From: Apopatocola sp963618015 | GTDB taxonomy: Bacteria; Bacillota; Clostridia; Oscillospirales; Oscillospiraceae | Direction of reading: 5' to 3' | Assembly: GCA_963618015.1 (NCBI GenBank) | Contig: CAVEQS010000004.1 | Location: 38,269 to 102,268 of the forward strand | DNA: 64,000 nt | Part shown: piece after piece, positions 24,641-33,028 of the stretch | How positions within the stretch are numbered: the first letter of the stretch is position 1 | Layout: each line of letters begins with the position of its first letter | Notes under the pieces: model-generated | Seen by the model: the letters and a program-made list of their open reading frames with translations, nothing else | What the model was told of the DNA's origin: nothing | Database searches by the model: none | Translations under genes and position numbers: made by a program

Positions 24641-24792
24641 GTTTTGCAATCATTCCTTTCAATGATTTTATGCCATGTCTGGGGGTGGTTCGGGCCTATG
24701 GCATAATGAAGGCCGACCCCAAAAGGGCAGTAAAGAATTATGCCCTTTCTTTCGGATTTCTTATCTGCGATTGATCCGCCGTAGGGCAAATC
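24641..24792 (-). promoter_or_regulatory. Structured leader before rpsM (candidate S4 target)
   Basis: A 152-base gap where neighbouring genes are 10-20 bases apart. It holds two inverted repeats: AAAGGGCA with TGCCCTTT (24722-24748, then TTTT on the minus strand) and TTATGCCAT with ATGGCATAA (24668-24706), the latter ending just before the ribosome site. In E. coli, S4 represses the alpha operon from this place; extension to this organism is inference. Confidence 0.5.
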
Positions 24793-24906
24793 TCAGCCCT
24801 GGCGCTGCTTGTGCTTGGGGTTCTCGCAGATGCACATAACTTTACCCTTGCGCTTGATGATCTTGCACTTCTCGCACATGGGCTTCACACTGGGACGCAC
24901 TTTCAT
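24793..24906 (-). CDS. rpmJ: 50S ribosomal protein L36
   Basis: 37 residues, MKVRPSVKPMCEKCKIIKRK..., with the zinc ligands Cys11, Cys14, Cys27 and His32. AAGGAGG lies upstream. Between infA and rpsM as usual. Confidence 0.97.
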   Translation of the reverse strand: MKVRPSVKPMCEKCKIIKRKGKVMCICENPKHKQRQG

Positions 24907-24945
24907 GGTTTATCCTCCTTCGTGTCGCACTGTTGGAGTTCGAAA

Positions 24946-25164
24946 TTACTTGGACCGCCAGGTGATGCGGCCGCGGGTCAGATCGTAAGGACTCATCTGT
25001 ACCGTGACCTTGTCGCCGGGCAGGATGCGGATGAAATTCATGCGGAGCTTGCCGGAGATATGGGCGAGAATGGTGTGGCCGTTGCCGATGTCCACCCGGA
25101 AAGAGGTGTTCGGCAGGGATTCCACAACGGTGCCCTCCAGCTCGATAACGTCGTCTTTCGCCAT
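24946..25164 (-). CDS. infA: Translation initiation factor IF-1
   Basis: 72 residues, an S1/OB fold with MAKDDVIELEGTVVESLPN and the conserved LRMNFIRILPGDKVTVQMSPYDL. Binds the 30S A site during initiation. Between map and rpmJ. Confidence 0.97.
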   Translation of the reverse strand: MAKDDVIELEGTVVESLPNTSFRVDIGNGHTILAHISGKLRMNFIRILPGDKVTVQMSPYDLTRGRITWRSK

Positions 25165-25176
25165 ATAAGTCCCTCC

Positions 25177-25947
25177 TTAAATGTCGTCGGCGATGGTCAG
25201 GATTTCCGGCTCGCCGTCTGTGATGAGAATGGTGTTCTCATAATGGGCGGACAGAGTGCCGTCCACGGTGACGACCGTCCAATCGTTGGACAGCACGCGC
25301 ACCGCCGGTCCGCCGGCGTTGATCATCGGCTCAATGGCCAACGTCATGCCGGGCAGGAGCCGGGGATTGGCTCTGTGATCGCCCCGCGGGGGAACATAGT
25401 TCGGGACTTCCGGATCCTCGTGCATTTTCGTGCCGATGCCGTGGCCGACATAGTCGCGCACGACGCCGCAGCCGTGGCTTTCCGCGTACTGCTGCACCGC
25501 GGCGGAGATGTCGTACAGACGTCCGCCCGCACGGGCATGCTTCAGTCCTTCAAAGAAGCTCTGCCGCGTGATGCGGATGAGCTCCATTGCTTCCGGCGAT
25601 ACCTCCCCGACCGGGAAGGTGCCGGCGCAGTCTCCCACATAGCCCTTGTAGGTGGCTCCCACGTCGATGGAGACGATGTCTCCGTTGCGCACGATGCGCT
25701 TTCCGGGAATGCCGTGGATGACCTCGTCGTTCACGGAAATGCACGCGCTCTTCGGGAAGCCGCCGTAGCCGAGAAATGTCGGCGTGGCTCCACAGGACAG
25801 GATGAACTTATGGATCTCTTTGTTGATCTCTTCGGTGGTTACGCCGTCTCGCAGCATCTGCCGCCCGACGCTTCGGGCAACCGCCGTGATTTTTCCGGCT
25901 TCGCGCATCCGCTCGATCTCTCGCTGTGATTTGATCGTAATCATCAT
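25177..25947 (-). CDS. map: Methionine aminopeptidase, type I
   Basis: 256 residues. Metal ligands can be seen in VSIDVGATYKGYVGDCAGTFPVG (two aspartates), GHGIGTKMHEDPEVPNY (histidine), IEPMI (Glu) and HYENTILITDG (Glu). Removes initiator Met from nascent chains. Its ATG overlaps the adk stop (ATGA). Confidence 0.97.
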   Translation of the reverse strand: MMITIKSQREIERMREAGKITAVARSVGRQMLRDGVTTEEINKEIHKFILSCGATPTFLGYGGFPKSACISVNDEVIHGIPGKRIVRNGDIVSIDVGATYKGYVGDCAGTFPVGEVSPEAMELIRITRQSFFEGLKHARAGGRLYDISAAVQQYAESHGCGVVRDYVGHGIGTKMHEDPEVPNYVPPRGDHRANPRLLPGMTLAIEPMINAGGPAVRVLSNDWTVVTVDGTLSAHYENTILITDGEPEILTIADDI

Positions 25948-26582
25948 TCACCGATCCCCAGAGAGCGGAAAATCTCGCGGCTGACATCTTCGATGCTGCC
26001 GACATTTTCCACGGTGCGGAGCAGCCCCAGCTTTTCATAAAAGCCCTTGAGCGGCTCGGTCTGTTCGTGGTAGACATGCAGGCGGTCGCGCACGGTCTCG
26101 GGCGCGTCGTCCGCGCGGACGATGAGCGCCGTGCCGCACGTATCGCAGATGCCCTCCTGCTTCGGCGGGTTCACGCGGACGTGGTACGTCGCGCCGCAGC
26201 GGGGGCAGACGCGCCGCCCCGCCATGCGCTCAACGATGTCCTCGTCGGAAACCTCGAGGGAGAGCACGCCGTCGAGCTCAATGCCGTGGGTGATAAGCGC
26301 TTCCGCCTGAGGGATCGTACGGGGCATGCCGTCGAGAATGAATCCGTTGGCACAGTCGCTCTGCGCAAGACGTTCCTGCACGATTTCGATGATTACGTCG
26401 TCCGGCACGAGCTGACCTTTGTCGATGTACGACTTGGCCGCGAGTCCCACGCTCGTGCCATCGTGGATGGCAGAGCGCAGGATATTGCCGGTCGAAATGG
26501 TGGGGACACCCAATTTACGGGAGAGGATGTCCGACTGGGTCCCCTTTCCAGCGCCGGGGGCGCCCAGCAGAGTAAGCTTCAT
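25944..26582 (-). CDS. adk: Adenylate kinase
   Basis: 212 residues, long form with a zinc-binding LID: P-loop GAPGAGKGTQSDIL at residue 7, and the LID cysteines in CPRCGATYHV and CDTCG. Catalyses ATP + AMP to 2 ADP. In the usual place between secY and map. Confidence 0.97.
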   Translation of the reverse strand: MKLTLLGAPGAGKGTQSDILSRKLGVPTISTGNILRSAIHDGTSVGLAAKSYIDKGQLVPDDVIIEIVQERLAQSDCANGFILDGMPRTIPQAEALITHGIELDGVLSLEVSDEDIVERMAGRRVCPRCGATYHVRVNPPKQEGICDTCGTALIVRADDAPETVRDRLHVYHEQTEPLKGFYEKLGLLRTVENVGSIEDVSREIFRSLGIGE

Positions 26583-26594
26583 GACAGGATCTCC

Positions 26595-27881
26595 TTATTC
26601 AAGGAAGCCCTTGTAGTGGCGCATGAGCATCTGGCTCTCGAGAGCCTGCACCGTTTCGATGGCAACGCCGACCACAATGATGATCGAAGTGCCGCCGAGG
26701 GAAATGCCCGTGTTCGCAGCGGCCTCGGAGCAGGCGCTGATGATGATGGGCACGCAGGCGATGATACCGAGATAGATGGCGCCGAACAGGGTGACCTTGT
26801 TCAGGACCTTCTGAATGAACTCGCTGGTCGGCTTGCCGGGACGGTAGCCGGGGATAAATCCGCCGTTCTTCTTCAGGTTGTTCGCAACTTCCACGGGATT
26901 GAACTGGATCGTCGCATAGAAGTAAGCGAAGAAGAGGATCAGCAGGAAGTACACGATCGCATAGGGGATCGTGTTGCTGTCAAACGTGCGCATAAACCAG
27001 CTGTCCTGGCTGCCGCCGCAGAGCAGAATGATCGTGGGAGGCAGGGACGCGATGGACTGCGCAAAGATGATCGGCAGCACGCCGGACATGTTGACCTTCA
27101 TCGGCAGGTACGTAGCCTGGCCGCCGTACATCTTCCGGCCGACGACGCGCTTGGCGTACTGAACCGGGATGCGGCGCTCGGCATCGTTGACGATGACGAT
27201 CATCACGATCATGGCGAGAGCACCGATCAGCATGAGGATCGTGGCGACCCAGGAGAGCTGATGGTTGATCGCTTTGCTGACGAGGTTGCCGAGGCTCTGC
27301 GGGAAGCGGCTGACGATGCTCGCGAACAGGATGATGGAGATACCGTTTCCGATGCCGAATTCGGTGATCTGCTCACCCAGCCACATGACGAGCGCGGAGC
27401 CCGCGGTAAAGGTCATCACGATGACGATGGCCGCCCAGACGGCGGGAGCGTCGGACACGATGATGCCGTTGCGGCTCATGAGCACGTAGTAGCCGTAGCC
27501 CTGGAGAAGGCCGATGCCGACCGTGGAGTAACGGGTGATGGCAGCGATCTTCTTTTTGCCCTCTTCGCCGCCCTCTTTGCTCAGCCGCTCGAGCGCCGGG
27601 ATGGCGATGCAGAGCAGCTGGATGATGATGGAGGCGTTGATGTAGGGCTGGATGCTCAGCGCGAAGATGGTAGCCATGGAGAACGCGCCGCCGGACATCG
27701 TGTTATAAAGTCCGAGGACGGTGTTCTTCAGCTGCGCGAAGTAGGTCGCAAGAATGTTGGTGTCCACATAAGGCACGGGCACGGCATTGCCGAGCCGGTA
27801 GAGAAGAACGATGAACAGCGTGAAGAGGATCTTCCGGCGCAGCTCAGGGATCTTCCATGCGTTACGGAATGTCTGGACCAC
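26595..27881 (-). CDS. secY: Preprotein translocase subunit SecY
   Basis: 428 residues with ten membrane helices; VPVPYVDT and GGAFSMATIFALSIQPYINAS (plug region), and PGYRPGKPTSEFIQ on the cytoplasmic side. I start it at GTG 27881, one base after the rplO stop, with AGGTGG inside the rplO end; a longer frame would add 22 unlike residues. Forms the protein-conducting channel used with SecA (42342-45092). Confidence 0.95.
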   Translation of the reverse strand: MVQTFRNAWKIPELRRKILFTLFIVLLYRLGNAVPVPYVDTNILATYFAQLKNTVLGLYNTMSGGAFSMATIFALSIQPYINASIIIQLLCIAIPALERLSKEGGEEGKKKIAAITRYSTVGIGLLQGYGYYVLMSRNGIIVSDAPAVWAAIVIVMTFTAGSALVMWLGEQITEFGIGNGISIILFASIVSRFPQSLGNLVSKAINHQLSWVATILMLIGALAMIVMIVIVNDAERRIPVQYAKRVVGRKMYGGQATYLPMKVNMSGVLPIIFAQSIASLPPTIILLCGGSQDSWFMRTFDSNTIPYAIVYFLLILFFAYFYATIQFNPVEVANNLKKNGGFIPGYRPGKPTSEFIQKVLNKVTLFGAIYLGIIACVPIIISACSEAAANTGISLGGTSIIIVVGVAIETVQALESQMLMRHYKGFLE

Positions 27882-27882
27882 C

Positions 27883-28323
27883 TTACACCACCTCGGCCTT
27901 TCCTCCGGCGGCTTCGATCTTCTCCTTGGCGCTGGCCGAGAAGGCACTGGCCTTAACGGTAAGCTTCTTGGTGAGCTCGCCGTTGCCGAGGATCTTCACG
28001 CCGTAGACACACTTGGACAGGATGCCCTCGGCCAGAAGGACGTTGGCGTCGACAATGGCGCCGTCCTCAAAGTGGTTGAGAGCAGAGACGTTGATGGACT
28101 CGAGGGGCTTGGCAAAAATGTTGTTGAAGCCGCGCTTCGGGATGCGGCGAGCCAGAGGCATCTGGCCGCCTTCAAATCCGATGCGGACGCCGCCGCCGGA
28201 GCGAGCTTTCTGGCCCTTGTGACCCCGGCCGCCGGTCTTGCCGTTGCCGGTGCCGATGCCTCTTCCCTTGCGCTTGGCAACGTGGGTGCTGCCGGCGGCG
28301 GGAGAAAGTTCATTCATAAACAT
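27883..28323 (-). CDS. rplO: 50S ribosomal protein L15
   Basis: 146 residues with LSPAAGSTHVAKRKGRGIGTGNGKT...GHKGQKAR near the start, the glycine/basic extension that threads into 23S rRNA. GGAGG is 8 bases before the ATG at 28323. Confidence 0.96.
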   Translation of the reverse strand: MFMNELSPAAGSTHVAKRKGRGIGTGNGKTGGRGHKGQKARSGGGVRIGFEGGQMPLARRIPKRGFNNIFAKPLESINVSALNHFEDGAIVDANVLLAEGILSKCVYGVKILGNGELTKKLTVKASAFSASAKEKIEAAGGKAEVV

Positions 28324-28336
28324 ACGTTGGGCCTCC

Positions 28337-28516
28337 TTATTCTTCCGTGACCTTCAGCAGATAGCCGATCTGGGCGATCTTGCCGCGGGTCTGGGGGTTA
28401 TCAGGCTGGGTCGTCTCGTTGCCGATCTTGTAAAGACCCAGGGAGTTGGCAGTGGCAATGTGTTTGTCCAGTCTGCCGTTCAGGCTCTTGACGAGCTTGA
28501 TCTTCAGAGTTGCCAT
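28337..28516 (-). CDS. rpmD: 50S ribosomal protein L30
   Basis: 59 residues, MATLKIKLVKSLNGRLDKHI... GLYKIGNETTQPDNPQTRGKI..., full length for L30. GAGGATAAC ribosome site upstream. Between rpsE and rplO. Confidence 0.96.
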   Translation of the reverse strand: MATLKIKLVKSLNGRLDKHIATANSLGLYKIGNETTQPDNPQTRGKIAQIGYLLKVTEE

Positions 28517-28529
28517 ACCGTTATCCTCC

Positions 28530-29057
28530 TTACGCCTTCAGCTCGTCGGCCGACTTGCCACGGTAAACGGCGACCTGCTCGGCGTTGCGCAGAGACAGGA
28601 GACCCTCCATGGTAGCGGAGACGACGTTGTTGGGATTGTTGGAGCGCAGGCTCTTGGCACGGATGTCCTTGATGCCGGCAGCTTCCATCACGGCACGCAC
28701 AGCGCCGCCGGCGATGATGCCGGTACCGGGGGCGGCGGGCTTGAGCAGCACGCGGCCGGCGCCGAAAGCGCCGAGCACTTCGTGCGGGATCGTGGTGCCC
28801 ACCAGCGTGACGGTGTGCATGTTCTTCTTGGCGTCTTCAATTCCCTTGCGGATCGCTTCGCTGACTTCGCCGGCCTTGCCCATGCCGAAGCCGACCTTGC
28901 CCTTGCCGTCGCCGACGACCATGAGCGCGGAGAACTTCATAATGCGGCCGCCCTTGACGGTCTTGCTGACGCGATTGAGGGAAACGAGCTTCTCGATATA
29001 CTCGGAGCTTTCCTCGCGGCCGCGGCGATTGTCGCGGCGATCGTTACCATATGCCAT
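28530..29057 (-). CDS. rpsE: 30S ribosomal protein S5
   Basis: 175 residues. The S5 double-stranded RNA-binding fold starts with LVSLNRVSKTVKGGRIMKFSALMVVGDGKGKVGFG; C-terminal part has GRVLLKPAAPGTGIIAGG. The N-terminus is Arg/Asp-rich (RRDNRRGREE), similar in style to the tail of S3 in this genome. Confidence 0.97.
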   Translation of the reverse strand: MAYGNDRRDNRRGREESSEYIEKLVSLNRVSKTVKGGRIMKFSALMVVGDGKGKVGFGMGKAGEVSEAIRKGIEDAKKNMHTVTLVGTTIPHEVLGAFGAGRVLLKPAAPGTGIIAGGAVRAVMEAAGIKDIRAKSLRSNNPNNVVSATMEGLLSLRNAEQVAVYRGKSADELKA

Positions 29058-29077
29058 AATTCGTTTCCTCCTCCCGC

Positions 29078-29437
29078 TTAGAATTTCAGGCCGCCCTCGC
29101 GGGCAGCTTCGGCCAGAGCCTTGACGCGTCCGTGATAGATATATCCGCCGCGGTCAAAGACCACTTCTTCAATACCCTTCGCCAGAGCGCGCTCGGCGAT
29201 CTTCGAGCCGATCTTCTTGGCGGCTTCCACGTTGCCGCCCTTGCCCTCAAAGTCCTTCTCGACGGAAGAGGCAGACACCAGAGTGTTGCCGTTGACGTCG
29301 TCGATGACCTGAGCATAAATGTTGCTTTCGCTCCGGAACACGCACAGGCGCGGACGCTCCGGCGTGCCGGAGATCTTGCCGCGGACTCTCGCGTGGCGCT
29401 GCTTGCGCTGAGCGGCAGTATTCGGTCTGTTAACCAT
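29078..29437 (-). CDS. rplR: 50S ribosomal protein L18
   Basis: 119 residues with RHARVRGKISGTPERPRLCVFRS and the end VFDRGGYIYHGRVKALAEAAREGGLKF. Binds 5S rRNA with L5. Confidence 0.97.
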   Translation of the reverse strand: MVNRPNTAAQRKQRHARVRGKISGTPERPRLCVFRSESNIYAQVIDDVNGNTLVSASSVEKDFEGKGGNVEAAKKIGSKIAERALAKGIEEVVFDRGGYIYHGRVKALAEAAREGGLKF

Positions 29438-29453
29438 TCAGGCGCACCTCCCC

Positions 29454-29996
29454 TTATTTCGCACCGGTCTTGCCTTCTTTGATACGGACAACCTCGCCCT
29501 GATAGCGAATGCCCTTGCCCTTATAGGGTTCCGGCGGACGCTTCATGCGGGTATCCGCAGCAAACTGGCCGACCTTCTGCTTGTCCATGCCCTTGATGAC
29601 GATGTGGTTGGCATCGGGAACTTCGATTTCGATTCCCTCGATCTCGGGAACGATGACCTGATGGCTGTAGCCGAGGTTCATCACGAGATTCTTGCCGTCC
29701 TTCTGCGCGCGGTAGCCGACACCCTGGATCTCCAGAGTCTTGGAGAAGCCGGTGGTGACGCCGACGACCATGTCGTTGACCAGCGTACGGGTCAGGCCAT
29801 GGAGAGCGCAGTTCTGCTTTTCGTCGTTGGGGCGCTTGACGTGGAGGACGCCGTTCTCGATCTCAATGAGCATCTGCGGAGCGACCTTGCGCTCCAGCGT
29901 GCCCTTGGGACCCTTAACGGTGATGTGGTTTCCCTCACCGACGGTGATCTCAACACCGGCGGGGATGGTAATGGGAGCTCTACCGATTCTAGACAT
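29454..29996 (-). CDS. rplF: 50S ribosomal protein L6
   Basis: 180 residues, MSRIGRAPITIPAGVEITV, two similar domains and the C-terminal signature PPEPYKGKGIRYQGEVVRIKEGK. Normal length. Confidence 0.97.
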   Translation of the reverse strand: MSRIGRAPITIPAGVEITVGEGNHITVKGPKGTLERKVAPQMLIEIENGVLHVKRPNDEKQNCALHGLTRTLVNDMVVGVTTGFSKTLEIQGVGYRAQKDGKNLVMNLGYSHQVIVPEIEGIEIEVPDANHIVIKGMDKQKVGQFAADTRMKRPPEPYKGKGIRYQGEVVRIKEGKTGAK

Positions 29997-30011
29997 ATTC
30001 TCTCTCCTCCC

Positions 30012-30410
30012 TTACCACACGAACGCGAGGACTTCACCGCCGACGTGCTCGGCACGAGCCTGCTTGTCGGTCATGACGCCCTTGGAGGTGGAAATGATGG
30101 CGATGCCCAGTCCCTTCAGGACGCGGGGCAGCTCTTCGGCGCCGGCGTAGACACGCAGGCCGGGCTTGGAGACTCTCTTGAGGCCCTGGATGGCCTTCTC
30201 CTTGCCGGGGAGATACTTCAGCGTGATGCGGATGATGCCCTGGGTGCCGTCGTCAACGAACTGGTAGGACTTGATGTAGCCCTCGTTCAGCAGGATCTCG
30301 ACGATCGCCTTCTTCATCTTGGAGGCGGGGACATCGACGGTTTCATGCTTGGCGGTGCCGGCATTGCGGATACGTGTGAGCATGTCGGCAATGGGATCGG
30401 TGATCTGCAT
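30012..30410 (-). CDS. rpsH: 30S ribosomal protein S8
   Basis: 132 residues, MQITDPIADMLTRIRNAGTAKHETVDVPASKMK and end GVMTDKQARAEHVGGEVLAFVW. Central 16S binder and, in E. coli, the repressor of the spc operon. Here it follows an unusual 224-base gap with its own promoter. Confidence 0.97.
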   Translation of the reverse strand: MQITDPIADMLTRIRNAGTAKHETVDVPASKMKKAIVEILLNEGYIKSYQFVDDGTQGIIRITLKYLPGKEKAIQGLKRVSKPGLRVYAGAEELPRVLKGLGIAIISTSKGVMTDKQARAEHVGGEVLAFVW

Positions 30411-30539
30411 TTGGGTATATCCTCCTTATTAGAGTTACCGGTGTTACCCGGTTCAGGCAGCGAGGTTCCGCGTCAATACATGATTGACCGCGGCCTTTCG
30501 CTATCCTTTACGAAATTTGTTGGCCGCGCCAACTAATCT
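30411..30539 (-). promoter_or_regulatory. Structured rpsH leader
   Basis: About 125 bases from the predicted start to the rpsH ATG. It holds GTTGGC-GCG-GCCAAC, then a hairpin at 30468-30493 (CCGC, GTCAAT, loop, ATTGAC, GCGG) and ACCGGGT/ACCGGT repeats just before GGAGG. The hairpin resembles one in the rplC leader (37184-37213). Confidence 0.5.
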
Positions 30540-30568
30540 ATTATAGCAAAGATCCGCTGACACGGCAA
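30540..30568 (-). promoter_or_regulatory. Internal promoter upstream of rpsH
   Basis: TTGCCG, 17 bases, TATAAT on the minus strand, in the 224-base gap between rpsN and rpsH. Further upstream an A/T-rich hairpin (30588-30616) lacks a T run, so it is not a clear terminator. Confidence 0.65.
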
Positions 30569-30634
30569 GTCCGCCAAGCCCTGAAATTCAAATTTTTTAT
30601 TGAATTTCAAGGTCTTGACGGAGCTTTTCTGCAA

Positions 30635-30820
30635 TTACCAGCTGGCTTTCTTCACGCCCGGGATCTGGCCCTTGTAGGCCAGCTCGCGGAAGCAGATACG
30701 GCAGATGCCGTAGTCACGCAGATAGGCGTGGGGACGGCCGCAGATCTTGCAGCGGTTGTAGCGACGGGTGGAGAACTTGGCAGGAGCGGCCTGCTTGAGC
30801 TTCATGGAAAGTTTCGCCAT
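30635..30820 (-). CDS. rpsN: 30S ribosomal protein S14, zinc type
   Basis: 61 residues with zinc ligands Cys24, Cys27, Cys40 and Cys43 (CKICGRP and CRICFRE). Short C+ form typical of Gram-positives. Confidence 0.97.
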   Translation of the reverse strand: MAKLSMKLKQAAPAKFSTRRYNRCKICGRPHAYLRDYGICRICFRELAYKGQIPGVKKASW

Positions 30821-30834
30821 TTTTCTTCTCCTCC

Positions 30835-31386
30835 TTAGTCGTTCGTGAACGGAGCGCCCATGAGCTTGAGGAGCTCGCGAGCCTCTTCGTCGGTGTTGGC
30901 GGTGGTGCAGATGGCAATGTTCATGCCGCGCAGCTTCTCGATCTTGTCGTACTCGATCTCGGGGAAGATGATCTGCTCGCGGATGCCGAGGGAGTAGTTG
31001 CCGCGGCCGTCGAACGCATCGGCGGAGATGCCGCGGAAGTCACGGACACGGGGCAGAGCCACGTTGAACAGACGGTCCATGAACTCCCACATGCGGTCCT
31101 GACGCAGCGTGACCTTGACGCCGACCTTCATGCCCTCGCGGAGCTTGAAGTTCGCGACGCTCTTGCGCGCGACGGTGGCGACGGCATGCTGGCCGGTGAT
31201 GGCGCTGATGTCCTTGATGACGGATTCCAGCATCTTGGCGTTGTCCTTGCAGTCGCCGCAGCCGACAGACACAACGATCTTGTCGATGCGGGGGATCTGC
31301 ATGACGCTCTTGTACTGGAACTTCTGCATCAGAGCGGGAGCGACTTCCTCATTATACTTTTTCTTCAGTCTTGCAACGTAAGCCAT
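30835..31386 (-). CDS. rplE: 50S ribosomal protein L5
   Basis: 183 residues; MQIPRIDKIVVSVGCGDCKDNAKML and ITGQHAVATVARKSVANFKLREGM are standard. Binds 5S rRNA. Two Cys near residue 41-44 replace the usual NxGxG form but length and the rest are normal. Confidence 0.97.
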   Translation of the reverse strand: MAYVARLKKKYNEEVAPALMQKFQYKSVMQIPRIDKIVVSVGCGDCKDNAKMLESVIKDISAITGQHAVATVARKSVANFKLREGMKVGVKVTLRQDRMWEFMDRLFNVALPRVRDFRGISADAFDGRGNYSLGIREQIIFPEIEYDKIEKLRGMNIAICTTANTDEEARELLKLMGAPFTND

Positions 31387-31408
31387 AATATTCTGTCACT
31401 CTCCTCTC

Positions 31409-31714
31409 TCAAATGGCGGCGCCGCACTTCTTGCAGGCGCGCACCTTCTTGCCGTCGGCGACGGTGTGGCCCACGCGGGTAGGCTTGCCGCACTTCGGGC
31501 AGACCAGCATGACCTTGCTGGCGTAGATCGGGGTCTCGCGCTGGATGATGCCGCCCTCTTCGCCCTGCTTGCGGGGCTTCTGATGACGGGAGGCGACGAG
31601 CACACCCTCAACAATGACCTTGCCGTTCTTCGGGTCGGCGGAGAGGACTTTGCCTTCCTTGCCCTTGTCGCGGCCGGACAGAACGACGACTTTATCGTCT
31701 TTACGAATCTTCAT
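31409..31714 (-). CDS. rplX: 50S ribosomal protein L24
   Basis: About 101 residues with the KOW motif near the start (KIRKDDKVVVLSGRDKGKEG). The C-terminus has two CxxC pairs (CPKCGKP, CKKCGAA), a possible zinc site. I prefer ATG 31714, with GGAGGG 7 bases before it; ATG 31720 overlaps that site. Confidence 0.95.
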   Translation of the reverse strand: MKIRKDDKVVVLSGRDKGKEGKVLSADPKNGKVIVEGVLVASRHQKPRKQGEEGGIIQRETPIYASKVMLVCPKCGKPTRVGHTVADGKKVRACKKCGAAI

Positions 31715-31727
31715 TCCCATGCCCTCC

Positions 31728-32102
31728 TCAAATGACTTCGGGAGCCAGCGACAGGATCTTCATGTACTCTCTGTCGCGGAGCTCGCGGGCCACGGGCCCA
31801 AAGATACGGGTGCCCTTCGGGTTGTGGTCATCTGCGCCGTTGATGAGAACGGCAGCGTTCTCGTCGAAACGGACGTAGGTGCCGTCCGCGCGGCGGACGC
31901 CCTTGGTGGTACGGACGATAACGGCCTTGACCACATCGCCCTTCTTAACGCTGCCACCCGGGGTGGCCTTGCGGACGCTGGCGACGACGACGTCGCCCAC
32001 GTTGCCGTACTTGCGCTTGGAGCCGCCCAGAACACGGATGGTCTTGAGCTCCTTGGCGCCGGTGTTGTCGGCAACCTTCAGATAAGATTCAGCCTGGATC
32101 AT
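31728..32102 (-). CDS. rplN: 50S ribosomal protein L14
   Basis: 124 residues, MIQAESYLKVADNTGAKELK; ends ELRDREYMKILSLAPEVI. Normal length. Forms an intersubunit bridge. Confidence 0.97.
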   Translation of the reverse strand: MIQAESYLKVADNTGAKELKTIRVLGGSKRKYGNVGDVVVASVRKATPGGSVKKGDVVKAVIVRTTKGVRRADGTYVRFDENAAVLINGADDHNPKGTRIFGPVARELRDREYMKILSLAPEVI

Positions 32103-32117
32103 TTCTTCGGCGCCTCC

Positions 32118-32381
32118 TTACTTCGCTTTTTCGATGATCTCGACCACGCGCCAACGCTTGTCCTTGCTGAGGGGGCGGGTCTCCATCACACGGACTCTAT
32201 CGCCGATGCCGCACTCGTTGTTCTCGTCGTGCGCCTTCAGACGGTAAGTCCGGCCAATGATCTTCTTGTACGTGGGGTGAGCCACGCGGTCTTCCACGGT
32301 GACAACGACGGTCTTATCCATCTTGTCGGAGACGACCTTGCCGACGCGCATCTTGCGGGAAGAAGTTCTAATTTCACTCAT
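32118..32381 (-). CDS. rpsQ: 30S ribosomal protein S17
   Basis: 87 residues, an OB fold with RKMRVGKVVSDKMDKTVVVTV and the DRVRVMETRPLSKDKRWRVVE segment. Confidence 0.97.
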   Translation of the reverse strand: MSEIRTSSRKMRVGKVVSDKMDKTVVVTVEDRVAHPTYKKIIGRTYRLKAHDENNECGIGDRVRVMETRPLSKDKRWRVVEIIEKAK

Positions 32382-32396
32382 TTTCGGTTACCTCCT

Positions 32397-32591
32397 TCAC
32401 TGCTCGAGCTGCTTCTGACGAAGCACGGTTTTAACTCTCGCGATATCGCGGCGGACGTTGGAAATCTTGATGGGGTTGTCGAGATGGTTGGTGGCATGCT
32501 GCATGCGGAGCATGAACAGGTCCTTCTTCAGGTCGGCGAGCTTCTTGTCGAGCTCTTCGACGGACAGGTTACGAATCTCATTAGCCTTCAT
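32397..32591 (-). CDS. rpmC: 50S ribosomal protein L29
   Basis: 64 residues, two-helix protein: MKANEIRNLSVEELDKKLADL and NVRRDIARVKTVLRQKQ. At the tunnel exit, where it helps bind SRP and trigger factor. Its ATG overlaps the rplP stop by a base. Confidence 0.97.
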   Translation of the reverse strand: MKANEIRNLSVEELDKKLADLKKDLFMLRMQHATNHLDNPIKISNVRRDIARVKTVLRQKQLEQ

Positions 32592-33028
32592 CAGTTTTCA
32601 CCACCATTCTCGGTCTCGGCGGCCTCGCGCGCGACGATCTTCGTCTTGCAGGGCAGCTTGTGGCTGGCCAGGCGCATGGCCTCGCGGGCGGCATCCTCGG
32701 GAACGCCGGCGATCTCAAAGAGAACGCGGCCCGGCTTCACGACGGCAACCCAATATTCGGGAGAGCCTTTACCGGAACCCATACGGGTCTCGGCGGGCTT
32801 CTGGGTCACGGGCTTGTCAGGGAAGATCTTGATCCAAACCTGGCCGCCGCGCTTGGTGTAGCGGGTCATGGCGACACGGGCGGCCTCGATCTGGTTGGCC
32901 GTGATCCAGCAGGGCTCGGTAGCCATCAGGCCCCATTCGCCGTAGTTGACGACGTTGCCGCGGGTGGCTTTGCCCTTCATACGGCCGCGCTGCTGGCGGC
33001 GGTATTTGACTCTCTTAGGCATTAACAT
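32591..33028 (-). CDS. rplP: 50S ribosomal protein L16
   Basis: 145 residues, PKRVKYRRQQRGRMKGKATRG and GGQVWIKIFPDKPVTQKPAETRMG. GGAGG lies 9 bases before ATG 33028; the ATG two codons later is the usual family start but is too far from the site. The ATG overlaps the rpsC stop. Confidence 0.96.
   Translation of the reverse strand: MLMPKRVKYRRQQRGRMKGKATRGNVVNYGEWGLMATEPCWITANQIEAARVAMTRYTKRGGQVWIKIFPDKPVTQKPAETRMGSGKGSPEYWVAVVKPGRVLFEIAGVPEDAAREAMRLASHKLPCKTKIVAREAAETENGGEN

Noticed and set aside
26067..27956. A 629-codon plus-strand frame across adk and secY
   Set aside because: Same shadow effect; both minus-strand genes are certain.
30588..30616. A/T-rich hairpin before rpsH as a terminator
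   Set aside because: The stem is almost all A-T and no T run follows on the transcribed strand.
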